DNA of 24,997 bases from JBNJEM01 sp051745935 (GTDB taxonomy: Bacteria; Planctomycetota; Planctomycetia; Pirellulales; Pirellulaceae). Under the pieces are notes generated by a model. That model did not search any database and was not told the DNA's origin. It saw only the letters and a program-made list of their open reading frames with translations. The DNA lies in contig JBNJEM010000033.1 of NCBI GenBank assembly GCA_051745935.1, positions 1-24,997 of the forward strand. The letters are read 5' to 3'. The position numbers and the translations under genes were made by a program. Shown one piece after another: positions 8,101 through 14,533 of this stretch (the stretch's first letter is position 1; each line of letters opens with the position of its first letter).

Positions 8101-8358
8101 TTTCATCAGCTCCAGAATCAACCATCCTTTCTCGGGAACCACGTCGTAAATGGTCATCACGTGAGGGTGTTCCAGGCGCGCCAGGATCTGCGCCTCCTGC
8201 CAATAGCGATCCGTCAGCTTGGGATTGTTCAGGTACTCTTGGTGAAGTTGCTTGATCGCAACATCCCGGTCGAGACGCAAATCGCGGCCCCGGTAGACCG
8301 TGGCAAAATCCCCTCGCGCGATCTCTTCGCCAACCTCGTATCGAATCTCGTCTGACAT
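5146..8358 (-). CDS. Membrane Ser/Thr protein kinase fused to beta-repeat and caspase-like domains
   Basis: About 1070 residues. The ATG at 8358 follows AAAGG. Residues 8-270 form an STK domain with the VAIK lysine (K36), HGDVKPSN (D126; non-RD because HRD is HGD), DFG (D144) and APE, so it looks catalytically competent. A transmembrane helix follows at ~300-318 (AIGAILVSVLLSAFMLL). Residues ~330-630 hold about four ~75-residue beta-rich repeats with the pattern 'L..GD.v.v.y'. Residues ~630-800 are a caspase-like (peptidase C14) fold: VYFVGQAYV replaces the usual YFSGHG, so the catalytic His is Gln715, while the Cys is kept (LLILDTCHD, C766). A degenerate EF-hand-like DFDANQRVTGDEL and TPR-like helices follow. 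The kinase faces the cytosol and the caspase-like part would be outside the inner membrane. Substrates are unknown; the downstream position in a tad gene string suggests pilus control. Confidence 0.88.
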   Translation of the reverse strand: MSDEIRYEVGEEIARGDFATVYRGRDLRLDRDVAIKQLHQEYLNNPKLTDRYWQEAQILARLEHPHVMTIYDVVPEKGWLILELMKGSLKDQLGNRPIHLKDLRLTILFVARALSFFQQHDILHGDVKPSNLLIGRNNVIKLGDFGIARRLQSGEGSAIKGATRYIAPEVVSDNFGPVGPHSDIYSLGFSAYELLCGERFDSLFPGLHMFGRDQQLAWIMWHSAIDRRLPRIKDVLEGVPEQLAAVIEKMTEKDPAKRYRSADQIIADLNSKTTIPTTEPSQRDVAETERESRRARRKRYTAIGAILVSVLLSAFMLLPSDRERSPESSPTPTEGWVGKVVADQDKIYLKSEEEVLIGENDLILLDGTVRELEDLEVNDRLSIQYFDGPGGQTKRIEVTRAQATGFSGRVTSVNATERTLTMAGDGGEARVFAFDGETSVRLNGESVTAADLEAGDTARVKYLGQGEGTHAVSIDAHRELTTSGTLERFDVANRRITFSRNGTETTLRAADDLSITINGRDNLSGRSPSLGDLKSGDRIVSLVYDAQVRRIELEREISDVVKVSAVEAAEDRLTVVADGDRIEVSAEGATVGYEDGRVPLSSLRKGDVLVVNHDSPDRENVSARSIEVKELVRDPRLVALVICQQSYDNIQITPYKYGLRDAELVRDSLDVGARVPENQLVLLKDLSRDALLEEITEFLAAHEDREQLMVYFVGQAYVEPKTETTYLAARDFQLDNMANTGLGLRDLIGRMEGFQAREKLLILDTCHDVSAVESQLQPATGDQIRKAMIGDAVSRSVTVIGNCDNERRVVVDEDGGHGRFGRELARAFGGEADFDANQRVTGDELFTYLREQLTAVQQTPVRFQPDRSPPRLTLEAAEAVRNLLAEMSRRRVPDQFDEDYESAKELCGKEPDANLAYALVKLKTGRTGESLDVFQAVLASHPDALVAYHAAAYQHLGKKEWGAAADLLAELVKRIHALRDRREDYVSHLLRFAGIARPFLDQVDPDSKYGEVIEDAAEKLHGDQKSEYEAGREEFDTRYEQLPPTRRGSIRGFYQFDFEMVKEYLLNQLN

Positions 8359-8577
8359 CAGCACCTTTCAGAGCCGCGGCTCAAGCCGTCCTCTGACTCC
8401 CCAATAAATCCCTCGGCTTTTCACCACAACAGGCCTGCAACAGGCCTGGGTCCCCGTTTTGTCCATTTGTCAATCCGCGCCTCCCTGAAACCGTCGCAAA
8501 CGCTCCATCGACGGCCTGGGCGGACCATCGTACGACATCCCTGGACAGAATCCCTTGGAGACCATGCCCCGCGTTTT

Positions 8578-9342
8578 CTACCGAAGCAACTCGCCCAGCA
8601 GCTCCTTGATTTGTCTATCCCTGCCCGTGAAACCACCGTACTTGGGCGCGTCTTCACGGTTTAGCACGTTCAGAATTTCTCGATAATACTTTTTCTCCTC
8701 TTCCGACTTCCCCCGATTATAGGCCTGCAAGGCGCGCCCCAAAAGCCACCGTATCTCGCGAACAGCAGGCTCGCCACCGTCGCACGATTCCAGAATCCCC
8801 ACGAGCTCCGCGTGGTGATCTTCCGACCGGTCTCCGGCACCAAACCGGGAGGGGTTGTCAATCACGAGGATAAGTGCGGACAGCAGCACGCTGAGACACA
8901 AAACCACAATCATCAGCCAGGAGCGAGAAGACTCAGAATCGGTCACCGATTCCGGCTGACTCTCTTCGGAAGCCAACGCCAGCTCCGGCAACTGCCCATC
9001 CGCCCCCAACGTCACATTTGTCGCATTCGCGTCTCGCTCAATGAACCGGGCCGTTTGGGGACTCTTCTTGGTCTTCGTTTTCCAGGGTTTGGACCCTGGG
9101 GCGGGTTTTTGAGCTCCTGGCTCCCCAATGCCCGAGCCGCTCCGAGCCGTGGGCGCCGCCCCGGGCGGATACAGATTGGGGTCGGGCGGCGCTACTTCCA
9201 CCACGCTGGAAAGCTCATGCCCGTCCCCTTCGGAAAAGCGAAACCGGTTCGAGCAACGCGGGCACGCCAGCTTCTTCCCCAGCAGTTCGGGAGGAACCGT
9301 GAGTTGCTTTCCGCATTGTGGGCATGTAATCCGTTGCGACAT
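8578..9342 (-). CDS. MJ0042-type zinc-ribbon single-pass membrane protein
   Basis: 254 residues. The N-terminus has the two-CxxC zinc ribbon CPQCGKQL...ACPRCSNRFRF (residues 5-32) of the MJ0042/zinc-ribbon type common in planctomycete membrane and signalling proteins. A disordered Pro/Ser/Glu-rich linker follows to ~residue 140. Next comes one transmembrane helix (WLMIVVLCLSVLLSALILVI) and a helical C-terminal ~90-residue domain with charged repeats (RGKSEEEKKYYREIL, DRQIKELLGELL). The function is unknown. It lies between tadC and the kinase-caspase gene, 220 bp from the latter. Its helix shares the string SVLLSA with the kinase's helix, which hints at partnership but could be chance. The ATG start at 9342 has no strong Shine-Dalgarno sequence. 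Confidence 0.8.
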   Translation of the reverse strand: MSQRITCPQCGKQLTVPPELLGKKLACPRCSNRFRFSEGDGHELSSVVEVAPPDPNLYPPGAAPTARSGSGIGEPGAQKPAPGSKPWKTKTKKSPQTARFIERDANATNVTLGADGQLPELALASEESQPESVTDSESSRSWLMIVVLCLSVLLSALILVIDNPSRFGAGDRSEDHHAELVGILESCDGGEPAVREIRWLLGRALQAYNRGKSEEEKKYYREILNVLNREDAPKYGGFTGRDRQIKELLGELLR

Positions 9343-9428
9343 AATCAGTGCGACATCATCAGGTCTTGTTGCTTATCTGAAAGTGCGACACGTCCCGCCC
9401 GCCTCGAGGCCCTGTCACCGGCTTTCAC

Positions 9429-9592
9429 AGCCGGTCACAAAACCTGGTCCCCGCCGCCAAAACGCCCTCGATGAAAGGAAACCCGACTGGTTCTGTTATA
9501 CCTTTTTACAGCTCGTCACAAAACTTGGTCTCCGCTCCCAAAACGCCCTCGATGAAAGGAAACCCGACTGGTTCTGTTATACCTTTTTAGAG
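9429..9592 (-). repeat. 81-bp tandem repeat, two units, at the 3' end of tadC
   Basis: Two nearly identical units with period 81. The block AAAACGCCCTCGATGAAAGG occurs at 9459 and again at 9540, and each is followed by AAACCCGACTGGTTCTG. The outer edge carries the tadC stop codon. Immediately upstream at 9417-9435 is a perfect 7-bp hairpin (ACCGGCT, TTCAC, AGCCGGT). The same family occurs at 20605-20868. Confidence 0.85.
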
Positions 9593-10537
9593 CCCGAAGT
9601 GCAGGTAATTGAGCATGAACGGTCCCAGTATGATCAGCACGGCGGCGGCCATGATCAAGACACCGGGCAATAGCATTCGGACACCGGCCTCGGCCGCGAT
9701 GGTTTCCGCTCGTTGTGACCGTTTCACCCGCAGCACGTCCGACTGCGTGCGAAATACTTCGGCCAAGGGCGTTCCCAGTTCCTCGCTCTGGATAATCGAC
9801 CCGACAATGTTATCGATCTCTTGGTCGTTGAGTCGGCCGCGCAGGTTGTGAAAAGCCTCGCGCCGTGTTTTCCCCATGTTCATATCCGTCAGGACGCGGC
9901 CAAATTCAACCGAAATCGCATGCCCTTCGAATTCCTCCACACTCTGCTTCAAAGCATCCCAAAAACTCGCCCCAGCCTCCATCAGCAAGGTCATCAGGTC
10001 GAGGAAATAGGGCATGCGGCGCTTGATCAGGGTCAACCGCCGCCCGGCGGCCTGGGCCAACCGTCGGCGGAGGAACCAGATCGTCAACAGAAACCAGGCC
10101 ACCGCCAACGCGATGCCGCCGACCCCCACGTTGCCCGCGCACAGGTACAGGTAGGCCGGAAAAAGCATCAAGGCAATGAGTTGCATCCGCCCCAGGTATT
10201 CTTCCGCCAGCCAGAACCTGGACAACCCCGCCGCCCGTATCTGCCTCTGGATTTCGGGCAGTCGTCCCGATAATGCCGCTCGATTCACCCTCGCAAGCCC
10301 CTGAATCACGACTTGAAACAATCGGTACAACACATCCAACCGCCGCAACGCTTGAATCCGACTTACATCATAACGCCATTCGTCATCCTGCTGTAAATCG
10401 TCGGCGCGCAACGCCGACAACAACCAACGGATCCCCACCCCCGTGGCCGCGCCGCTGGTCAGGCAAGCGAGCCACATCAGCAGCACGTCGGCCCCCAAGG
10501 ATAAGCTGGCTACGGCTGGTAGGTCAAAAATCGGCAT
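9587..10537 (-). CDS. tadC: TadC-like type II secretion F-family membrane protein
   Basis: About 316 residues with the ATG at 10537, preceded by AGGATCC. It overlaps the end of tadB by 14 bp, as typical for tadB-tadC pairs. Hydrophobic segments lie near the N-terminus, in the middle (two helices around AYLYLCAGNVGVGGIALAVAW), and at the C-terminus (LLPGVLIMAAAVLIILGPFML). The T2SF core is visible as YFLDLMTLLMEAGASFWDAL and GTPLAEVFRTQSDVLRVKR. TadC is an inner-membrane platform protein that works with TadB and the TadA ATPase to assemble Flp pili. A longer open frame to 10591 would run further into tadB and lacks support. The stop codon lies at the border of an 81-bp tandem repeat. Confidence 0.9.
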   Translation of the reverse strand: MPIFDLPAVASLSLGADVLLMWLACLTSGAATGVGIRWLLSALRADDLQQDDEWRYDVSRIQALRRLDVLYRLFQVVIQGLARVNRAALSGRLPEIQRQIRAAGLSRFWLAEEYLGRMQLIALMLFPAYLYLCAGNVGVGGIALAVAWFLLTIWFLRRRLAQAAGRRLTLIKRRMPYFLDLMTLLMEAGASFWDALKQSVEEFEGHAISVEFGRVLTDMNMGKTRREAFHNLRGRLNDQEIDNIVGSIIQSEELGTPLAEVFRTQSDVLRVKRSQRAETIAAEAGVRMLLPGVLIMAAAVLIILGPFMLNYLHFGL

Positions 10538-11378
10538 TGAGGATCCTGACGGCCCAAAAATAAGCCACGAGATTGAGCATTGCCGCAACAATAAGCACGA
10601 TCTGTCCCAGCGTCGTGACGAACAGTAAACGGCAATTCACGGGGTCAACAAAGAAATACACCACGAGGATAAACAGCGGCACGATGGCCATGTACACGGC
10701 TGACTTTCGCGCCTGGGCCGTTTCCGTTTGCATCTTCCGCTCCAAACGCTGCATTTCGAGCACCGATTTGGAAATCCGTTCCACCGTTTCATTCAGTCTT
10801 CCTCCGCTCTCCCGGCTCGCCAACAACGCCGCCGAGAAAAGCGAAAAGTTCTCGCTCCGCAACCGCTCATTCGCCTCCCGCAACGTCCGCTCCATCGGCT
10901 TGCCCATCTTGTACTCGTTGATAATCTGCGAGAACTCCTGCCGGATCGGTTTAGGGCATTCCATGGCCAAAAGCTCCAGGGCCTGGGCCAGCGACAGGCC
11001 GGCTCGAATACTGGCCGAAAACATCACCATGGCGTCAGCCAGTTGATCCTCGATCTGCTCACGCCGCCGCACCGCCATGCGGCGGATGAGATACCAGGGG
11101 CCCGCGATCAACACCACCACCACCGACAGGGCCAGCAAGGGGGCGTTCGTGACCAGCCAGACGGCGAGGAAAAGAGCAACAAGCAAGCCCAGCCAAACAT
11201 GGATCCAGGCGCGCGGATGATTCGCTTTGACTCTCAGCCAACGAAGACGATCGCGCAGGTCTCGTTCCACCTCGTCGATCAGGCTGGAAAAGCCGCGCTG
11301 TCCCGCCAGTGCCGCCACCGCCACGCACACACCAGTGATCCCGCACAGAATTAGAATCTCCACCTGATCTCCAACCAT
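10524..11378 (-). CDS. tadB: TadB-like type II secretion F-family membrane protein
   Basis: 284 residues. The ATG at 11378 has a GGGGGATGAG purine-rich region directly upstream. It opens with a hydrophobic helix (ILILCGITGVCVAVAALAG). A two-helix segment follows (AWIHVWLGLLVALFLAVWLV, LLALSVVVVLIAGPWYL), then the T2SF cytosolic domain (QLADAMVMFSASIRAGLSLAQALE, ALLASRESGGRLNETVERIS) and C-terminal helices. This is the normal layout of TadB, the inner-membrane platform partner of TadC. A MITE-like element (copy C) now lies between this gene and the upstream ATPase gene, so cotranscription with tadA may be weakened. Confidence 0.9.
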   Translation of the reverse strand: MVGDQVEILILCGITGVCVAVAALAGQRGFSSLIDEVERDLRDRLRWLRVKANHPRAWIHVWLGLLVALFLAVWLVTNAPLLALSVVVVLIAGPWYLIRRMAVRRREQIEDQLADAMVMFSASIRAGLSLAQALELLAMECPKPIRQEFSQIINEYKMGKPMERTLREANERLRSENFSLFSAALLASRESGGRLNETVERISKSVLEMQRLERKMQTETAQARKSAVYMAIVPLFILVVYFFVDPVNCRLLFVTTLGQIVLIVAAMLNLVAYFWAVRILNADF

Positions 11379-11388
11379 CTCATCCCCC

Positions 11389-11406
11389 GGTCATTCGCCA
11401 TTCGCC
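11389..11406. repeat. Short ATTCGCC/GTCATTC-type simple repeat beside tadB
   Basis: A few heptamer-like units (GGTCATTCGCCATTCGCC) at the left border of MITE copy C. A related string, GTTCGTCATTCGTCATTG, occurs at 11688-11705 on the other side of the element. Similar short tandem strings occur at 14491-14531 and 21521-21556. Confidence 0.55.
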
Positions 11407-11409
11407 TCT

Positions 11410-11663
11410 TGGTAACTGTTCACGGGTCCCGCTGCACGGCCTGGACACGCAAGGCCCGCATGGATGCCACCGGCGTGTCCCGTGGTGGTTCACGCTCGCC
11501 GCTACAAACCGGCCAAACACACCACTCCTGGCCGTCGGTAGCGTGGAACGTAACGGACCACGGGACAAGCCCGTGGCATTTTCACCTGGAAAAGCCTTTC
11601 CTCAATATGTGCAACGGCCGTGCGAACGTTCGCGGATGTCAGCCTTTTGCCCGTGAACGGCTA
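11410..11663 (-). mobile_element. MITE-like element, copy C, between tadA and tadB
   Basis: About 254 bp, in the same orientation as copy B. Ends are GTAACTGTTCACGGG on the left and CCCGTGAACGGCTA on the right. A 7-bp direct repeat, CGCCTCT, flanks it at 11403-11409 and 11664-11670, consistent with a target-site duplication. The right hairpin (CCACGGG, ACAAG, CCCGTGG) is perfect and the left one is degenerate. The right part also holds GCGAACGTTCGCGGATGT, a string related to one at 21409-21425. It occupies most of the 390-bp gap between the FHA-TadA stop (11769) and the tadB start (11378). Confidence 0.82.
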
Positions 11664-11768
11664 CGCCTCTCGGATGTCACTCGCATGTTCGTCATTCGTC
11701 ATTGTCCGACAAACTCTTCCCGCTTCGGGCTTGATTGCCATGAAGGATGGTTTCGAAATCACGTTTGG

Positions 11769-13658
11769 CTATTTCACGCGATCACTGTACAAGAACTCCA
11801 GCTCCAACAGTTGCTTTTCGACCAGTGAATCCGTGAACGAAGGCAGATACCCAGTCGGCTGTAGCGTCCCGCCACGATAATTGAACACGTCCGTCACTTT
11901 CACGTCACTGGTGTTCGGATCCACCCCGCTGATTTCGGAAATCTGGCTCACCAATCGCCGGCCGTTGGACAAACGGTCAATATGAACAACGATGTCCATG
12001 GCCGAGGCAATCTGCCGATGCAACGCGCTAACTGGCAAGTCGGCGCCCATCAACATCAGCAAGTCGAGGCGTTCGATAACCTCCAGCGAATTATTGGCAT
12101 GCACGGTGGTCATCGATCCGTCATGCCCCGTGTTCATGGCCTGGATCATATCCAAGGCCTCGACCCCCCGGCACTCGCCGACGATAATCCGATCCGGGCG
12201 CATCCGAAGTGAATTCCTCACCAAATCCCGGATCGTGTACTCCCCGGCCCCCTCCACGTTCGGCGGCTTGCTCTCCAGGCTGACAACATGTTCCTGGTGC
12301 AACTGAAGTTCCGATGTATCCTCGATGGTGACAATCCGTTCCTTGTTCGGAATGAAGCTGCTCAACACGTTGAGCATGGTTGTCTTTCCCGATCCCGTCC
12401 CACCGCTAATCAGCAGGTTCCGTCGATCAATCACACAAGCTCGCACGAAAGCCGCGGCGGCCTTGCTAATCGTGCCATTGTCGATCATGTCATCCATCAC
12501 CAGCCGCTGGATCGGGAATTTTCGGATGGTTAAACACGGCCCGAAAACGGCCAAAGGCGGAATAATGGCGTTCACTCGCGATCCGTCGGCCAGCCGGGCG
12601 TCGACCAGTGGCTGACTCTTGTCAATCCGCCGCCCGACCTGCGCCACGATCCGCTCGATAATCGACTCCGTCACCTTCTCCGAAATAAAACGCCGTCCCG
12701 ATTTCTCGATAACACCATCCCGTTCGACATAGATCTGATCGCTCCGGACCACCATGATCTCGCTAATCGTCGGTGCTCGCAGCAAATCTTGCAGCGGCCC
12801 AAACCCAAAAACGATGTCTTTCAGGTCCTTCTTGAGCATGCGAAGCACCACGTATCTCTTGAGCTCCTTGTGGAAATGAGGCCGCATCATCTGAAACACT
12901 TCCGAGAATCGCTCCTCGACCTGATGAATCTTGGACGAGATATCGGGCAAATCATCCAGATCCAGGCGCTCGCGGATGAACTGTAACAACCCATGCAGCT
13001 CGGTTTCCCGTTCGGGAACCAGGGTCGCGGGCACGTCGAATTCATTGGTGGTTAGCGTGGCAAGGTCGAACACCTCATCGTCGTCCGTCTCCATGATGAG
13101 ACGGTTAATGGTGTGATCGTGGAAGGCCACGCCCGTGATCTCTTCCAGCATGGCCTCGTTGGTCTCATCGAAAACACTGAGCTCGTTGCAAACGTCTTCA
13201 ATGTTGTTTTCCAGGGACAGAATGCTCTCACGCTGATCACGCCTTGACATCTCCATATCATAAAGATCCAGCCGCTCGAGCAGCGTTTGATGGATCTTCA
13301 ATTCCAAATCAGCGATGATCGAACGAAGATGCGATTCAAGCTCGCGCCGGGTTACCGCAACCTTCTCTTCGGTTTCAAAGCTCAGCGTGAAGGGCCAAAT
13401 GCGAACCTTGACCGAGGAGGGAAACCGGACACGGCTCCCCCCCATCACCTCATCTTCTCCTACCAGACAACTGTTGGCTCCCAGATTCTCCAGTTCCAGC
13501 TCCCCGTCGTCGACGCGCACCACCGCGTGATGCCGGGACACAAGCGGGCTGCGCAGCACCACGCCGTTTTCGGGATCGCGGCCAATACTGACCTCGTTCG
13601 CCTGGACTTCCACCATCGACCGGCGACTCTCGTTGACCTTGTTGAACCAGATCTTCAT
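11769..13658 (-). CDS. tadA: TadA/CpaF-type secretion ATPase with N-terminal FHA domain
   Basis: About 629 residues from the ATG at 13658, which follows GGAAGA. Residues ~1-90 are an FHA phosphothreonine-binding domain with all expected landmarks: GRDPEN (G26, R27), SRHHAVV (S41, H44) and N62. A long charged helical region follows. The CpaF ATPase core comes next: SEIMVVRSDQIYVERDG, GSRVNAIIPPLA, Walker A GGTGSGKTT (K425), the TIEDTSELQL acidic box, Walker B-like RPDRIIVGECRG, and the His box GHDGSMTTVHAN. This is the cytosolic motor that powers Flp pilus assembly. FHA domains are not part of the classical TadA. With a Ser/Thr kinase encoded downstream, phosphorylation-dependent control is likely (inference). 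It starts 66 bp after the cpaB stop. Confidence 0.95.
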   Translation of the reverse strand: MKIWFNKVNESRRSMVEVQANEVSIGRDPENGVVLRSPLVSRHHAVVRVDDGELELENLGANSCLVGEDEVMGGSRVRFPSSVKVRIWPFTLSFETEEKVAVTRRELESHLRSIIADLELKIHQTLLERLDLYDMEMSRRDQRESILSLENNIEDVCNELSVFDETNEAMLEEITGVAFHDHTINRLIMETDDDEVFDLATLTTNEFDVPATLVPERETELHGLLQFIRERLDLDDLPDISSKIHQVEERFSEVFQMMRPHFHKELKRYVVLRMLKKDLKDIVFGFGPLQDLLRAPTISEIMVVRSDQIYVERDGVIEKSGRRFISEKVTESIIERIVAQVGRRIDKSQPLVDARLADGSRVNAIIPPLAVFGPCLTIRKFPIQRLVMDDMIDNGTISKAAAAFVRACVIDRRNLLISGGTGSGKTTMLNVLSSFIPNKERIVTIEDTSELQLHQEHVVSLESKPPNVEGAGEYTIRDLVRNSLRMRPDRIIVGECRGVEALDMIQAMNTGHDGSMTTVHANNSLEVIERLDLLMLMGADLPVSALHRQIASAMDIVVHIDRLSNGRRLVSQISEISGVDPNTSDVKVTDVFNYRGGTLQPTGYLPSFTDSLVEKQLLELEFLYSDRVK

Positions 13659-13724
13659 AACGGATTCTTCCGTCGCTCGAAAACCCCCGCGTCCCGACAT
13701 CCGGCAGCGTGCCGCCACGCCGTT

Positions 13725-14426
13725 TCAATCCCGCGCCTCTCGCGGATGAAGCGCCACGCCGGCAACCCGATTGCCTCCCGTCGTGAGTTCCAACAACCGC
13801 AATGCTTTTGTGTCCAGATCGCCACCCTCCACCTGAGCAATGATCCCCACCTGACGTTCCTCCGCGTGCCCGCGATCGTACCCGCGATCAACGTCAACAT
13901 CCCCCAACCGCGTTCCCAATGCCCCGATGGTGAAAGGGCCAAGCGTCTCCGCCGTGCCTTCGGCCGATCGCGGGTCACCACCGGAGCCGACCGAAGGGAA
14001 CACAAACGTGAGCTGATCGCCGGGATTGACCAGGGCCGGCACGAACGCGCGACTGTCCACCGCCACCCAAATCAACCGCTCATCATCCTTCAACTTAATC
14101 GTCCGGGCCGGCGTCCTGTAGTCCTCCAGATGAACAAGATCGCCGCCTTCGTAATCCCGCGTGGCCTTGATACCGGTTACCGTTGCCTTGTCCTGATACA
14201 AATAGACGTAATCCTCCAGTTTCTCCGCATACTTCCTCGGCACGGGAACCGCTTCGAAATGCGACTCCAACAGCGTGTCCCCCACTTGGATCTCTTCCCC
14301 CTCGCGAATCCCCAGAAACGATTCAACCTGGAATTCTGCCGCCTTCTCATGAAGATAGATCCAGTTGAACACCACCGCTGCTCCACCCAGGATCACGGCT
14401 ACGATCAAGCCCGATGCGTTTTTCAT
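13725..14426 (-). CDS. cpaB: CpaB/RcpC-like Flp pilus assembly protein (SAF domain)
   Basis: 233 residues. It has an N-terminal membrane anchor (GLIVAVILGGAAVVFNWIYL). A SAF/CpaB-like beta region follows, with IREGEEIQVGDTLLESHFEA, then a RcpC-like part (LIWVAVDSRAFVPALVNPGDQLTFVF). CpaB/RcpC is a periplasmic factor linked to the outer-membrane channel of Tad systems. It lacks the long C-terminal part of some homologues but has the core. It sits directly upstream of the FHA-type tadA, the expected order in many loci. The stop is at 13725 and the start ATG at 14426. Confidence 0.8.
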   Translation of the reverse strand: MKNASGLIVAVILGGAAVVFNWIYLHEKAAEFQVESFLGIREGEEIQVGDTLLESHFEAVPVPRKYAEKLEDYVYLYQDKATVTGIKATRDYEGGDLVHLEDYRTPARTIKLKDDERLIWVAVDSRAFVPALVNPGDQLTFVFPSVGSGGDPRSAEGTAETLGPFTIGALGTRLGDVDVDRGYDRGHAEERQVGIIAQVEGGDLDTKALRLLELTTGGNRVAGVALHPREARD

Positions 14427-14490
14427 GTAACTTGCCCAATCAGAAACGACACAAAAGTGGGAGCGCCCGCGGAATATGAAGACCGTTTAA

Positions 14491-14531
14491 GTGAATGACG
14501 AATCGTGAATGACCAATGACCAATAACCAAC
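14491..14531. repeat. AATGACC-type heptamer repeat between cpaB and its upstream gene
   Basis: The stretch reads as variants of a 7-mer (GAATGACGAAT, GAATGACCAATGACCAATA). It lies just beyond the 3' end of the 14534-15664 gene. Similar short tandem strings occur near 11395, 11695 and 21521-21556, always in gene gaps of the leftward tad string. Confidence 0.7.
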
Positions 14532-14533
14532 GG

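Noticed and set aside
13287..14498. A 403-codon open frame on the plus strand
   Set aside because: It is antisense to the start of the FHA-TadA gene and to cpaB, both of which have clear family motifs. It has none.
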